A stretch of DNA of 64,000 nucleotides from the NCBI GenBank assembly GCA_963693305.1, contig OY855904.1, forward strand, positions 34,091,417 to 34,155,416, given 5' to 3'. The stretch comes from Meandrina meandrites (lineage: Eukaryota > Cnidaria > Anthozoa > Scleractinia > Meandrinidae). Positions within the stretch are counted from its first letter, which is position 1. Each line of letters starts with the position of its first letter. The translations under genes were made by a program, and so were the position numbers. The notes below the pieces were generated by a model. The model ran no database searches, was not told the DNA's origin, and worked only from the letters and a program-made list of their open reading frames with translations. This document shows, piece by piece, positions 47,962-58,760 of this stretch.

Positions 47962-50122
47962 ACCACGTAATAGCCAACGAGGCACCAAACTCGCACGAAT
48001 AGAATAATAGTTTAATCAAAACCAACAACGGAATTGTGTTTTGCCTGACACGGTATAATGACTGATGTCCAGTGGCCGCTGAGCTAATCAAAACTTTGCT
48101 TAAATTATCCAATGCTCCATTTTTTAATGATAAGGATTAATTGCTAGCCGATGCTAATCTATCATGAAATGTGAGAGTACGGCATCCATGAAGCCTAGTA
48201 CTCACTAGCGACATAACAAACATGATCATAATCGTAAGCTCGAGGACAACGCCGTTATGTCGCTTATGTTTTAGTGGGAAGAAATAAAACAGAAATATAA
48301 TCATATGGATTGAGAGACATAATCATAACCATAAGAAAATGATCAATCTTTTTATTGTGATTATGCTTATGCTTGCCACCATGATTATTTTGCTTTTATT
48401 TGTAGTGGGAACGTGAAAATCATCACGACAAAAGCATAATCAATATGGCGCAATGAGGCAATTGTGAATTTGGCCAATAAACCTCTAGCTCCAATATTTT
48501 CCTTGTCGGATTCATTTTAAGATGGTGGCGGTTTTCGAAGTGTGACTGGCAGGTGTTGTGCAAAGTTTAAGGTGATCGTTCCCACTAGAACTTAAAAAGC
48601 TTACAGTGATTATAATGATTATGCTTTTGATCCTTATGTCGCTACTGGGTACAAAGCCTTAGAGGAAATCTCACAGACAATTTTTCGAGCGGCAGGTAAA
48701 GTTGTACTGAAATATGTGGCGTGGAAATTTTGCCTGATCGCAGGTTGAGTATGATTTCCAAGGAAAAGAACGTTTCAGTGACAACAGATTAATTGTTTGG
48801 AGCGAGGTTGCAAGTTTTGAAAACCGATATTGGGAATCCGATATTTTGTTTGCACAACGTCGCCGATCGTCTTATCGAAGCTTTATTTGACGTTTAATTT
48901 TCCGCCCACTGGTTCTGCAGGTGAACGCCCTCTCTACTATAACTCCCATCTCTAGCTCTAACAGAGCTGTTTAAAACAGAAAGCACGCTCAGGCAATATC
49001 TTTTTTGTTGCTGATTGTTGTATATTCCTGTTGAATCAAACTAGAGCGCCAAAATTGAACGAAGTGGTCTTCGTGACATGCCAGTGAAAGGAATTATTTT
49101 ATTTCATATTCTGTAAAGAACATCTGCTTAACTTCGCAGTGACTGCTTAATTAATGACTTGGTGAATTAACATGCACTGTGCTAGTCATTATATTTATTT
49201 CCACAGCTCTGCATTGAATGTTTGAGAGCCGCTTGGCCGATGAGTAAGAGTGAAGCTGTCCACGAAGGTATAAACCCATATATTTATCTCACTTACTTCA
49301 TGATATACCATACATTAGAGATCTTAACTTAAACCCCTTCTCTAATGGCTAAATCATAGGCTCAAACCCGACCATGAGAAAGTTGTGTGCAATACCTTGT
49401 TTGATCTTTTGCTTTGGTTCTTGTTTAACAGTTAACCGGTGCACCAGGATAGAACCAATGTTCGTTAGCTAGATTCATTCTCTGTTCGTGCGTTCTCATT
49501 AAGGTTATTCCATCAAAACCGAACTTACAGTGATTTTTTATTTAAACTTTGTCTATTGGTTGTTAATCTCAAAGAAACATACTTGAAATAAAAATGGGAC
49601 TCCCGGATTTCGTTTAGGAGCAGAAGGACCTTGTTATACCCCATAATTACCGAGAAAATCTAGTTCCAGAAGCGGCGCTTTTTTATTTGAACCGCTCACT
49701 TTACGTTTTGCAGGAGGCGAAAAAATAGAGAGAAAACAAAGTGTAAAATATAACAATAGACATTTTTCATCCATTCGGCTTCAAGGAACTCTTTAACATT
49801 AGAGTGGAAGTTCGCGTAAATATGTTTTTTTGATACCACTCAGGCTCAATCTCAATTGAGCTCGAGAATTAACGAAGTGTCGGAAATTAAAATACGTCCA
49901 AGAACTTCAACTGCCTTAGTATGTGTAAGCAAATGGTGACGAGAGTGAAATTAGGAAATAATTTCACGTCCTTTTTGTCAAAAGTCCCCAAAATTTCCAG
50001 AGGGCATCTAGAAAAGAAATGAAAGAGAGGGTAAGGAGAGACTGGACCGAGTAATGGCCGCGTGAAGACGCTCGACGCGACCATCCGCAAATTTTATAGT
50101 ATATGAGTACTCCCTGTAGCGG
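47962..50122. other. Non-coding interval and LINE 5' region
   Basis: No gene recognised. Contains a probable MITE at 48187-48663. The 5' UTR of the following LINE probably starts somewhere after 49850, with no clear boundary. Confidence 0.4.
48187..48663. mobile_element. Probable MITE with AGTAGCGACATAA-type ends
   Basis: AAGCCTAGTACTCACTAGCG then ACATAA at the left; the complement of AAGGCTTTGTACCCAGTAGC then GACATAAG at the right. The body is rich in AAAAGCATAATC-type words in both directions. TSD not resolved. Confidence 0.5.
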
Positions 50123-50125
50123 TTG

Positions 50126-51036
50126 ATGGCCGAAATTATTACCCAGTTGCTAAGCAAAAGGAGAAACAGATCATCTGCCAATTCGGACGATTCAGTCTCT
50201 TCACCCGAGAGCAAAAAAACTAGGAAGACCGATTCATCGACTGAAGAAGACGACGAAATCTGGACGTCACTCAATATGTCGCAGAATTTAGCAGGAAAGC
50301 TTGAAGAAATCTTAGAGAAGCTAAAGAAGCTTGACGTGATAGAATCTTCCGTCAAGAACATCGAGGCAAAACTTAAGAGCCTAGAAGAGCGCACTGATGT
50401 CTTGGAAAACTTCAGACAAACAGCAGAGAAAGATATTAATGATCTCAAAGATGGCGCAAATTTCACCAGCGCTCAGCTAAATGAATAGAGGAAAGATTTA
50501 GCAAAAGCTCAAGCTGAGCTCGCCGGCCTAAAGGAAACAGTAAAGGCGAACGAGGAGGGATGAAAGAAGCGGCGACAAAACTCTTGTACTTGGAGGCTTA
50601 TTCAAGAAGGGAGAATATCAGGTTTATGAATATCGCACAAGATGGCCAAACAGAGGAGCCTGAAAATGTCGAAGAAACTTTGAGAACGTTCTTAGAACGC
50701 GACTTGGGCTTCCTAGATGCTGGATCTGTAGAAATCCAACGAGTTCACCGCAACGGAAAGGCGAAAGATGGAAATCCTCGACCAATTTTGGCTCGCTTTC
50801 TGCGATACAAAGATGTGCAAAAAATATTTTCACTTGGGCACCGATTGAAAGACACGAATTTCCAAATGTTCCGCGATTACCCCATAGAAATTGTCAAACG
50901 ACGCAAAGAGCAGATGAAAACCTTCAAAGAGGCTAGAAGAAATGGAATCCCTGCGTCGTTCAGCCAATCTCAACCAGATAAGTTGTTTATTAGAGGACGT
51001 TTATGGCCAGTAGGCAAAGAATTAATCATTAGTTAA
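50126..51036 (+). pseudogene. LINE ORF1 (L1-type RNA-binding protein), broken
   Basis: Frames 50126-50488 and 50560-51036 are one ORF1. The first has a Ser-rich N-terminus and a coiled coil (EEILEKLKKLDVIESSVKNI); the second has an RRM-like part (SRRENIRFMNI) and the C-terminal domain RPILARFLRYKDVQKI typical of L1 ORF1. A TAG at 50486-50488 and a frame change near 50555 break it. ORF1 normally coats LINE RNA as a trimer. Confidence 0.75.
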
Positions 51037-51350
51037 GTCCCGATCAGACCTTTTGCCACTTTGCAGCACTTTTTTTCTTTTGACACTACGGGAGCTTTTA
51101 ATGTATCTTGCTGTGCTTTGCTCAAAATTTGCGGCTAGTTGCCTTTCCAGATGCATAAAGTCAACCCAGTTAGGAAATGGTTTTTACTAAGTAAGCATAA
51201 ATTCGTTCTGTGTGTTTTTTCGTTCTTCTGTCTCCAGGGCATTGAAAGTTATCCAAGTAACAATAGTCTAAAGGCATGTGGTCATTCAGTACCTTTAACT
51301 GTGAAAATGCAGATTAATCAACTCGATCTCTTTTCACTGCTCATAATACA

Positions 51351-54300
51351 ATGGATTTGAAAATAGCTTCCCTTAACGTCAGGGGATTAGGAAACAATAC
51401 TAAAAGAAGAGAGGTGTTTAATTGGCTGAGAGCGAAAAAGAAATCTATATATATGCTGCAAGAAGCTTATTGTTCTGAAGATACTACAAACATATGGGCT
51501 AGTGAGTGGGGTTACAAAGCGCTCTTCAGCTGCTGTTGTTCCAATAAAGCGGGTGTTTGTATTCTTTTCAATAACAATTTTAATTTTCAGATTCACAAGG
51601 TTTTCTCAGATCCGAATGGTAGGTTTCTAATATGTGATATCGTTACTAATAGCAAGTGTCTGACTGTGGCTAATATCTACGCCCCTTATGAAGACGATCC
51701 AAATTTCTTTCAGGTGTTTTTTGATCATTTATCAAGCTTTAAATGTGAAGAGATTATAATTGGTGGGGACTTTAATTTAGTTCTAAATGTTGGATTAGAC
51801 AAAAGGGGTGGTCTTGCTAGAACACACAAAAACGCCTTAAAAGTGATCCAAAACTTTTCCGAAAATCTTGGTTTGTCTGACGTTTGGAGAATCATCAATC
51901 CGGAGGCAAGGAGGTATACTTGGCGTCAAAACCAGCCCGCCATTCACTGCCGGCTCGACTTCTTTTTAGCTAGTGAATCTTCTCTATGTGATGTCACTCA
52001 CGCAGACATCGTGCCTGGCTTCAAAACTGATCACTCAATGATTACTCTAGACTTATCTTTGCATTCTAACCCCAGAGGTAAAGGTTTTTGGAAATTGAAC
52101 ACTTCTCTACTATCCGAAATGGAATATATCGAGGGAATCAAAACAACAATAGAATGCACAGTGAACCAATACAAGGACGACACCTCGGTGAGCCCAGTTC
52201 TACTTTGGGAGATGATTAAATTAAAGGTGCGTGAAAAATCATTATCTTATGCCGCTTACAAAAACGCGGCTTCAAAGAAACGAGAAGAAATGTTAGAACG
52301 CGAAATCGCCTCATTAGAAAAACAACTTGATAATGCCAATAATGACACCCCGTCATACCATATTTTTTCAGAAAGAATTATTTCCTTAAAAAAAGAACTA
52401 GAAAAAATTTTTGAGTATCGTACTCAAGGTGCGATTATCAGGTCAAAGTCGCAATGGTATAATGAGGGCGAAAAGAACTCCAGGTATTTTCTCAATCTTG
52501 AAAAGAGACACTGTAAACAGGGAACAATTAGTCAATTAAAAGTTAATGAAACCGATTTCGTCACCACGGATACAGATATTCTGTCTGAATGTATGGCTTT
52601 CTATAAGAATCTCTACACGTCAAAAAGTTCAGACTGCCCTGAGCCATCATTGTTCTCGCAAGTGAACACGACTTCTTTGACCAAAGAAGAGCAAACAATT
52701 TGTGAGGGTGTCTTAACTGAAAAAGAATGTTTTGAAGCCCTTAAGAACATGGATTCTGACAAAACGCCAGGCACGGATGGACTACCTGCCGAATTCTACA
52801 AAGTTTTTTGGAAAGACGTCTCTCCTTTTTTAATCCCCGCTCTCAACTTTGCTTTTGAATCAGGCTACCTCTCAGTTGCACAAAGACGAGGAATTATAAA
52901 ACTAATCCCAAAAAAGGATGCAGAACCTTATTTTATTAAAAATTGGCGGCCTATTACTCTTTTGAATACTGATTACAAAATTGTTGCCAAAACTATTGCA
53001 AACCGAATTAAACTCGTACTTCCAAGTCTTATCAACCACGACCAAACAGGATTTTTGAAGGGTAGATTTATAGGCGAAAATATTCGGCTTATTGATTGCG
53101 TTATTCAATATGCCACAGAGAAGAATATCCCGGGATTGTTGCTGTTTATAGACTTTGAAAAGGCTTTTGACTCTCTTGAATGGACCTTCATACTTAGCAC
53201 ATTAAGATCCTTCGGTTTCGGTACTTCGCTAATAAACTGGGTGAAAACGCTATATAGCCATACCGAAAGCTGTATTCTGAATAATGGATGGGCAAGCAAT
53301 TTTTTTGAGATCCAAAGAGGTGTTAGACAAGGCTGCCCCCTGTCTCCTTATTTGTTTATCCTTTCAGCAGAGGTGTTAGCCGCAGCAATCAGGAATAATA
53401 CAAAAGTAAAGGGAATTTCTGTTAACAATGAAGAAATCAAAATAAGTCAATACGCGGACGACACAACACTTATCCTCGATGGGTCACGTGAATCTATCCT
53501 AGCATCCCTAAAAATGCTAGATGATTTCAGCAAAGTATCTGGCCTCAGACTTAATGATAAGAAAACGGAAGCTCTATGGATTGGCGCAAGTATTGGAAAT
53601 GAAAAAATCATGTTACCTGGAAAGGAACTGAAATGGCCCAAAGAAAAGGTAAAATCCCTTGTGCTATGGATCTCAACAAATCCTGAACTATCCGCATCTT
53701 TAAACTACAGCGAGAAACTTGAAAAAGTCAAGGAAATCTTAAGGTGCTGGAAATACCGTAGACTCACCTTGTTAGGCAAAATCACTGTAATCAAAGCATT
53801 AGTGGTCTCACAATTGGTTTATTTACTCTCACCCCTTTGTTCAAACTACAAGGTTTTAAATGAAATAAACAATTTACTTTACAACTTTCTCTGGAATGGT
53901 AAAGGCGACAAGATAAAGCGCAAAGTTATGATAAATGATTTCCGCGATGGTGGCCTAAAAATGATTGACCTTATCTCCTTCAATAAATCTCTTAAGACCA
54001 CATGGATTAAAAAATATTTGGATAACAGTAACAGCGGGAAATGGAAAATTTTCTTTGATATGGCCCTCAAAAAGTTTGGCTGCCAAAATCTTTTTTCTTG
54101 TAACCTTAACATCAGAGACACCTTGGCAACAATAACAACTTCGGATGCCTTTCTAAAAGAAATATTAGAAATTTGGGCAGAGGTAAACTTCGACTCCAAA
54201 ATAACATCTAAAGATCAATTCTTGGTTCAACCTCTTTGGCATAATTCCTTAATAAAAATAGCAAACAAGCCAGTATTTTTGAAAGACTGGTGCACGAAAG

Positions 54301-55007
54301 GAATAATTATGGTAAAACATCTTTTAGGACCGGACAATGACACCTTTCTCTCGTTAAAGGATTTTCGCTCAAAGTATGATTTTGACCCTCCCCCTCTCAC
54401 CTTCTATGGATTAATATCTGCTGTAAAGTCTCTTCGGACCAAGTCAAACTTTCAAGATGTCCAGAACACCAATTATGAACATGAGCCGCTTTCAACAAAA
54501 ATTTTGCAGGTTCAAAAAGCAACTACATTAATATACCAAAAACTGATCAATAGCAAGAGTTTAACCCCAGAATCAAGTCAAAAGAAATGGATAGAGGACT
54601 GTTGCCTACCAACTAACGATAATATAAATTGGACCGCCGCCTACGTTTTGGCGAAAAAGTGCACCAAGGGCACAAAGCTGATCGAATTTCAGTATAAATT
54701 TTTACATAGACGCATCCCAACGAATAGTTTTTTATTTAGAATAGGTCTCCAGGCTAATGAAAACTGCAGCTTCTGTCATACCTCCACAGAGTCATTAATT
54801 CATCTTTTTTGGTCATGCGATAAGACGTCATATTTTTGGAATGAAGTCACTGGATGGCTACAAAACTTAAATTTACTACCTAAAGAATATACTTTGACAA
54901 ATGTTACTGCTTTGGGTCTGAGGCCAGATGTTTCTCAATTTGCACTTCTCATCAATTACTGCTTCCTGTTAGCAGGGTTTTTTTTATACATTTCGCATGT
55001 CTATTAA
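51351..55007 (+). CDS. LINE ORF2: endonuclease and reverse transcriptase (Tx1/L1-like)
   Basis: 1218 codons starting MDLKIASLNVRGL. APE-type endonuclease in the first ~230 residues (LQEAYCS, IIGGDFN, RLDFFLAS, DHSMITL). RT at about 480-770 with TPGTDGLPAEFYK, IPKKD, LLFIDFEKAFDSLEW, QRGVRQGCPLSPYLFIL and YADDTT. Finger CSFCHTSTESLIHLFWSC near the end. The C-terminus is altered: a deletion near 54975 replaces the last ~45 residues with GFFLYISHVY. Otherwise intact, 315 bp after the broken ORF1. It would nick DNA and prime cDNA synthesis from the LINE RNA. Confidence 0.9.
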   Translation: MDLKIASLNVRGLGNNTKRREVFNWLRAKKKSIYMLQEAYCSEDTTNIWASEWGYKALFSCCCSNKAGVCILFNNNFNFQIHKVFSDPNGRFLICDIVTNSKCLTVANIYAPYEDDPNFFQVFFDHLSSFKCEEIIIGGDFNLVLNVGLDKRGGLARTHKNALKVIQNFSENLGLSDVWRIINPEARRYTWRQNQPAIHCRLDFFLASESSLCDVTHADIVPGFKTDHSMITLDLSLHSNPRGKGFWKLNTSLLSEMEYIEGIKTTIECTVNQYKDDTSVSPVLLWEMIKLKVREKSLSYAAYKNAASKKREEMLEREIASLEKQLDNANNDTPSYHIFSERIISLKKELEKIFEYRTQGAIIRSKSQWYNEGEKNSRYFLNLEKRHCKQGTISQLKVNETDFVTTDTDILSECMAFYKNLYTSKSSDCPEPSLFSQVNTTSLTKEEQTICEGVLTEKECFEALKNMDSDKTPGTDGLPAEFYKVFWKDVSPFLIPALNFAFESGYLSVAQRRGIIKLIPKKDAEPYFIKNWRPITLLNTDYKIVAKTIANRIKLVLPSLINHDQTGFLKGRFIGENIRLIDCVIQYATEKNIPGLLLFIDFEKAFDSLEWTFILSTLRSFGFGTSLINWVKTLYSHTESCILNNGWASNFFEIQRGVRQGCPLSPYLFILSAEVLAAAIRNNTKVKGISVNNEEIKISQYADDTTLILDGSRESILASLKMLDDFSKVSGLRLNDKKTEALWIGASIGNEKIMLPGKELKWPKEKVKSLVLWISTNPELSASLNYSEKLEKVKEILRCWKYRRLTLLGKITVIKALVVSQLVYLLSPLCSNYKVLNEINNLLYNFLWNGKGDKIKRKVMINDFRDGGLKMIDLISFNKSLKTTWIKKYLDNSNSGKWKIFFDMALKKFGCQNLFSCNLNIRDTLATITTSDAFLKEILEIWAEVNFDSKITSKDQFLVQPLWHNSLIKIANKPVFLKDWCTKGIIMVKHLLGPDNDTFLSLKDFRSKYDFDPPPLTFYGLISAVKSLRTKSNFQDVQNTNYEHEPLSTKILQVQKATTLIYQKLINSKSLTPESSQKKWIEDCCLPTNDNINWTAAYVLAKKCTKGTKLIEFQYKFLHRRIPTNSFLFRIGLQANENCSFCHTSTESLIHLFWSCDKTSYFWNEVTGWLQNLNLLPKEYTLTNVTALGLRPDVSQFALLINYCFLLAGFFLYISHVY

Positions 55008-55354
55008 AATCACAATATGAAACAGAAACAAAAAAGGGAGACACAAGGAAATGGAAACCTCTTGCAGGATATATAAATGTTTGATTAAATATCCTTTCTC
55101 CAGCTTTATTTGTCCCTTTTTAATTGTCCTCATCTCCTGACAGGACCATAGCTAAATTCATCTAGAGTATTTCACATGCCTTAGCTTCTTATTTCACTTC
55201 AACAATATAAAAAGTGTGTGTTATTGATTTCTACTCCTTCTCCTTTCTTTGCCCTTACTTGTAACTCTAAGTGGATTGCTAGTTGTACTTAAGTGTTAAT
55301 TTTCTAACCAAATCTATTTCATGCATGTAGCGTAAGTAGACCCTAGCGTTATAA

Positions 55355-56034
55355 CAAGGGCACCCAACGGAATATTTCGGTAAAATATCTGTTCGGATGG
55401 AAGGTCGCCTAAGAATTTCGAAATTTTTTCCCAGCGACGCTCTAGACTTCTCACATTTTTTCGGAAAACCATAAAGTTTCCCTAGAATTTTCGGAATTGA
55501 TGTGCTCACTTTTATCATGTCCCATAATTTTCGGACGGTTTTGTTTGTTCTCTAAAATTTTCGTTTGGCTGAATTATTCCAAAAGCTGCTAAAAGTTTCG
55601 GTGAGCATTAGAGGTAATCAGGAATGTACGTGAACCTAATGAAAGATAAAGGCAATTACACCCCCTAACGTTTTCGGATGAATAGGTTTAACGCCTATAA
55701 TATTCGGATAAACATTTATATTGCCTAGTATTTTCGCGAAATTTCGATAGGCACACGTATAACGAAAAACTTCCCCTAAAATTTTCTAGTGAAAATATGG
55801 TCTCTCAGTGTCCTCGAACTTTCGACAAGATCCATCAGGATAGCTAAAACTTTCGGATGTCTCAAAAAAGGACCCTAGAATTTTCGAAACGACGAAAGTT
55901 CCCCTTAAATATCCGAACAGATAAATATTTTTTAGGGCATCTCCAAATTAACTAAAAAGCCTTCTAGAACATAGAGAAATCCATTTACGACACTTCTGAC
56001 GTCTTTGGAAAGATTCGGTCGTTGGGTGCCCCTG
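55355..56034. mobile_element. 680-bp MITE in LINE 3' UTR, 7-bp TSD, TTTTCGG-rich
   Basis: Ends CAAGGGCACCCAACG and the complement of CAGGGGCACCCAACG. The TSD is GTTATAA at 55348-55354 and 56035-56041. The intact site GCGTTATAAGTAG is present in the other LINE at about 47680. The body contains about ten copies of a CCTARAATTTTCGG-like word spaced 30-60 bp, some degenerate. No ORF. Confidence 0.85.
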
Positions 56035-56212
56035 GTTATAAGTAGTGTAATTAGTGTTCATTTTGTAATTGTAAGTAGTGTAATTAGTGTACAGTTTGTA
56101 ATAGTCAGTAGTGTAATTGGTGTACAGTTTGTAACCGTAATTTTGTAAGTACTGCTTTTCTTTGAGTGCATTACAATAAAAAAATAAAAAAAATAAAAAA
56201 ATAAAAAAAAAA

Positions 56213-57049
56213 GAGAGGGTAAGGGATATGCTACAAAAATTGGCTCAAAACTGCAAAATTTTGCCAAAGCGATCTATGCTCTAGGGTTTATTTAAAAGGA
56301 ATTAATACAGACTGATTGTACACAAAGCAACGGAATATCTATATAGAAGTGTTAAAGTGAATTGTACAATTATTGTTTAGCAATAATTGTCTGAACTGAA
56401 CTGGAATTCTCTCGACGAGAAGATTTAAAATTTGCTTCTTCGTTAGTTTTTCAGCTTTTTTTCCTTTTATAGCTGCAAAACAGTTTGCAGTTGCAGATGA
56501 TTGTGCCTTGACTCAAATTGCATTTAAAGTGATAGCAAGAGATAGGCGCCAACCGAGTTGAATAGTTCCTACTTCTGGTTGGCTGGCTGTTATTGGATCA
56601 GGGAAGCGGACTAAAACATATTTTAGCTCGCAGAATTTGTATTTTTAGTAAAAATGGAATTATTAGAAATTTTCATTTGTCAAGACTAGTTACAACTCCG
56701 ATTAGTTTCTCGCCCTTCGTTATTGTTGATTTTTTTTCGTTGGTACGCTTCGTTCTGACCGGGTCCCTCACTTAAACCCTGGGTAAATTGTTACTTACTT
56801 TGAAATTGTTAAACAAACCTGCTTTGAAATTTAACCTTACTGATTTTACAAAAGCTGTTTTTCCATGTGTGTTCTGGTCTGTTGTTAAAGGCCACCCAGC
56901 GCCATACAAGCGTGTTTTTCGGGAGGTATTGAGTTTTCGGGTTCTAACAATATCGGTGATGTAATGTTATGTACGCTCGAAATGCAATATGGGTAACAAA
57001 AGCATACGAAATTAACCCGGTTTATTCTGTTTGTGAGAAAAATCTGTCG
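56213..57049. other. Non-coding interval
   Basis: AT-rich; no gene or repeat recognised between the LINE tail and the Gypsy remnant. Confidence 0.4.
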
Positions 57050-58760
57050 GTTAACCCGGTTAAGATGCCAAAATATTACAATTGCCGACGAGGGAATCAC
57101 ACTTCGAACACGTATAGAGTAGAGGGAAGTCATGGCGACAAACGACGAACCTCGCAGGAAAAAGCGCACGATTGTCAAGGAGACGGCACAAGCAGGTTAG
57201 TGGTTGCGAGATCACGGCAACCGCTCGGAAAAAAATAAAAAAATCGTTACCTATTGCGTTGTGCTGATGTAGGGACACATGACAAAGATTATCTGGCAAA
57301 TTTTTAAACTTGTACAAAATGTCATATGGCAGGACATTTTGCCTCGGTTTGCAAAATGTCATGGTATAAACAAGAGGAGGATAACACTCAAAAGCAGGGT
57401 AGTCATAGAAAGCTTAACTGCTTGGAGGAAGAAGAGCAAGGGCTCGGTAAGGTAAAGAGAGTGGACCAGAATGTTGGAAGTGTGACTCAAAGGAGTTTTC
57501 ATCGACCCGGGATCATCTAGTAATACTATCGATCTGTTAACGTGGAAAAAAAATAAAAGGAAAGGGTATAGAGTACAAATCATAGAAGACAACCCAGAAG
57601 TTGAATCGTTATAGAGTCTCTGAACCAACGAATGCCCTTGCAAATGTTAGGCGTCTTTAAACATAGCTTGTGATGAGGTTATCCAAGATATGACCCAAAG
57701 CAGTTTGTTCTCTTAGTTAGACTTACCTAAGATGGGTCTATCATCATCTGGAACACAGTGAAACTGGCGAGATCACAACATTTACAACACATGCCGGACT
57801 TACCCATTACAAGACACTAATGTCTGCTCCTGAGAAATTTCACCATACCATCCAGCAAGCTGTTCATGGATGCGAACGAGTGCGTAACATGTCAAACGCA
57901 ATCTGTCAAGATGACCAACAGCATTTTGAGATGCTTGATAATTTGTTAAAAAGATTGCATTAGTGTGACCTACTGTGGATCTTGAGACGTGTAAGTTGAG
58001 GATCTTTTTGCCTCAATTAGAATTAATGTCCACACTTGGTATTGGAACAAACAGAATCAGTCCAAAGGTCAAGTAATATTCAATGCGAAAGGTAACGAAA
58101 GGTTATATGAAACTTGTGGATTTCAGTGATTTTAATGAATTAAAATTCATTTCAAATCCGGCCACAAGTGTAGAACCGTGCGGGCAGCTGACGTCGTCCA
58201 GGCCCAAAGAACATAGCTGATGTCTTTTCTCGCCTTACTCCGGAAAATACAAGAATGTGGCAGAAGAATACATTAAATATATAACTTGCAGAGAATGCAG
58301 TCCCGGGAGTGATACCTGTATCCAGATAGGTAAAGAATCATCCACGAAACATGATGAAATTACAGTGTAACGAAGTTCTGTTCAGATCAGTGATTACATT
58401 CTTTGTCGATGAACCAGTTTGCAAAGTTGGTATGAAAGAAACAAGATTGGTAATTCCGGGGGAACTTTGGAAGCAAATACTAGATCTCTTGCATGAAGGA
58501 CATCAGGGAAATCACAAGGAAGGATTCTACACAAAGGTATAGCGCCTAGAAAAGACCGGGTAGCAGAACACAAGTGCAAAAAAGTGCCGTTGATGTCCGC
58601 GTGTACGCGAAACAATACAGCCAGACCGATGACGAGAAGGAAACAAACTTCACAACCATGGCAAGCCCTGGCTTCCTTTCTGCCAGAAACCCTACCAAGG
58701 ACTCGTTGACTTCTTTGGTCGATTCTTCGACGTGGGTGTAGCAAAAGAAGTGAAATCCGC
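57050..58760 (+). pseudogene. Decayed Ty3/Gypsy-type retrotransposon (gag-pol remnants)
   Basis: In order: a degenerate zinc knuckle (YNCRRGNHTSN, about 57077), an intact-looking knuckle CTKCHMAGHFASVC (about 57312-57353), a protease active-site phrase IDPGSS-like at about 57500, RT scraps at 57750-57965 (for example THAGLTHYK), and an integrase zinc-binding segment VIPGELWKQILDLLHEGHQG at 58351-58542. Many frameshifts, stops and missing segments. No LTRs identified. Old copy. Confidence 0.65.

Larger units (their letters stand above)
50100..56212 (+). mobile_element. Near-full-length Tx1/L1-like LINE
   Basis: ORF1, ORF2, 3' UTR with tandem AGTGTAATTAGTGTACAGTT repeats, and an A-rich tail at 56178-56212. 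The 3' UTR is split by a 680-bp MITE. Start coordinate approximate. Same subfamily as 45725-47808. Confidence 0.8.
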
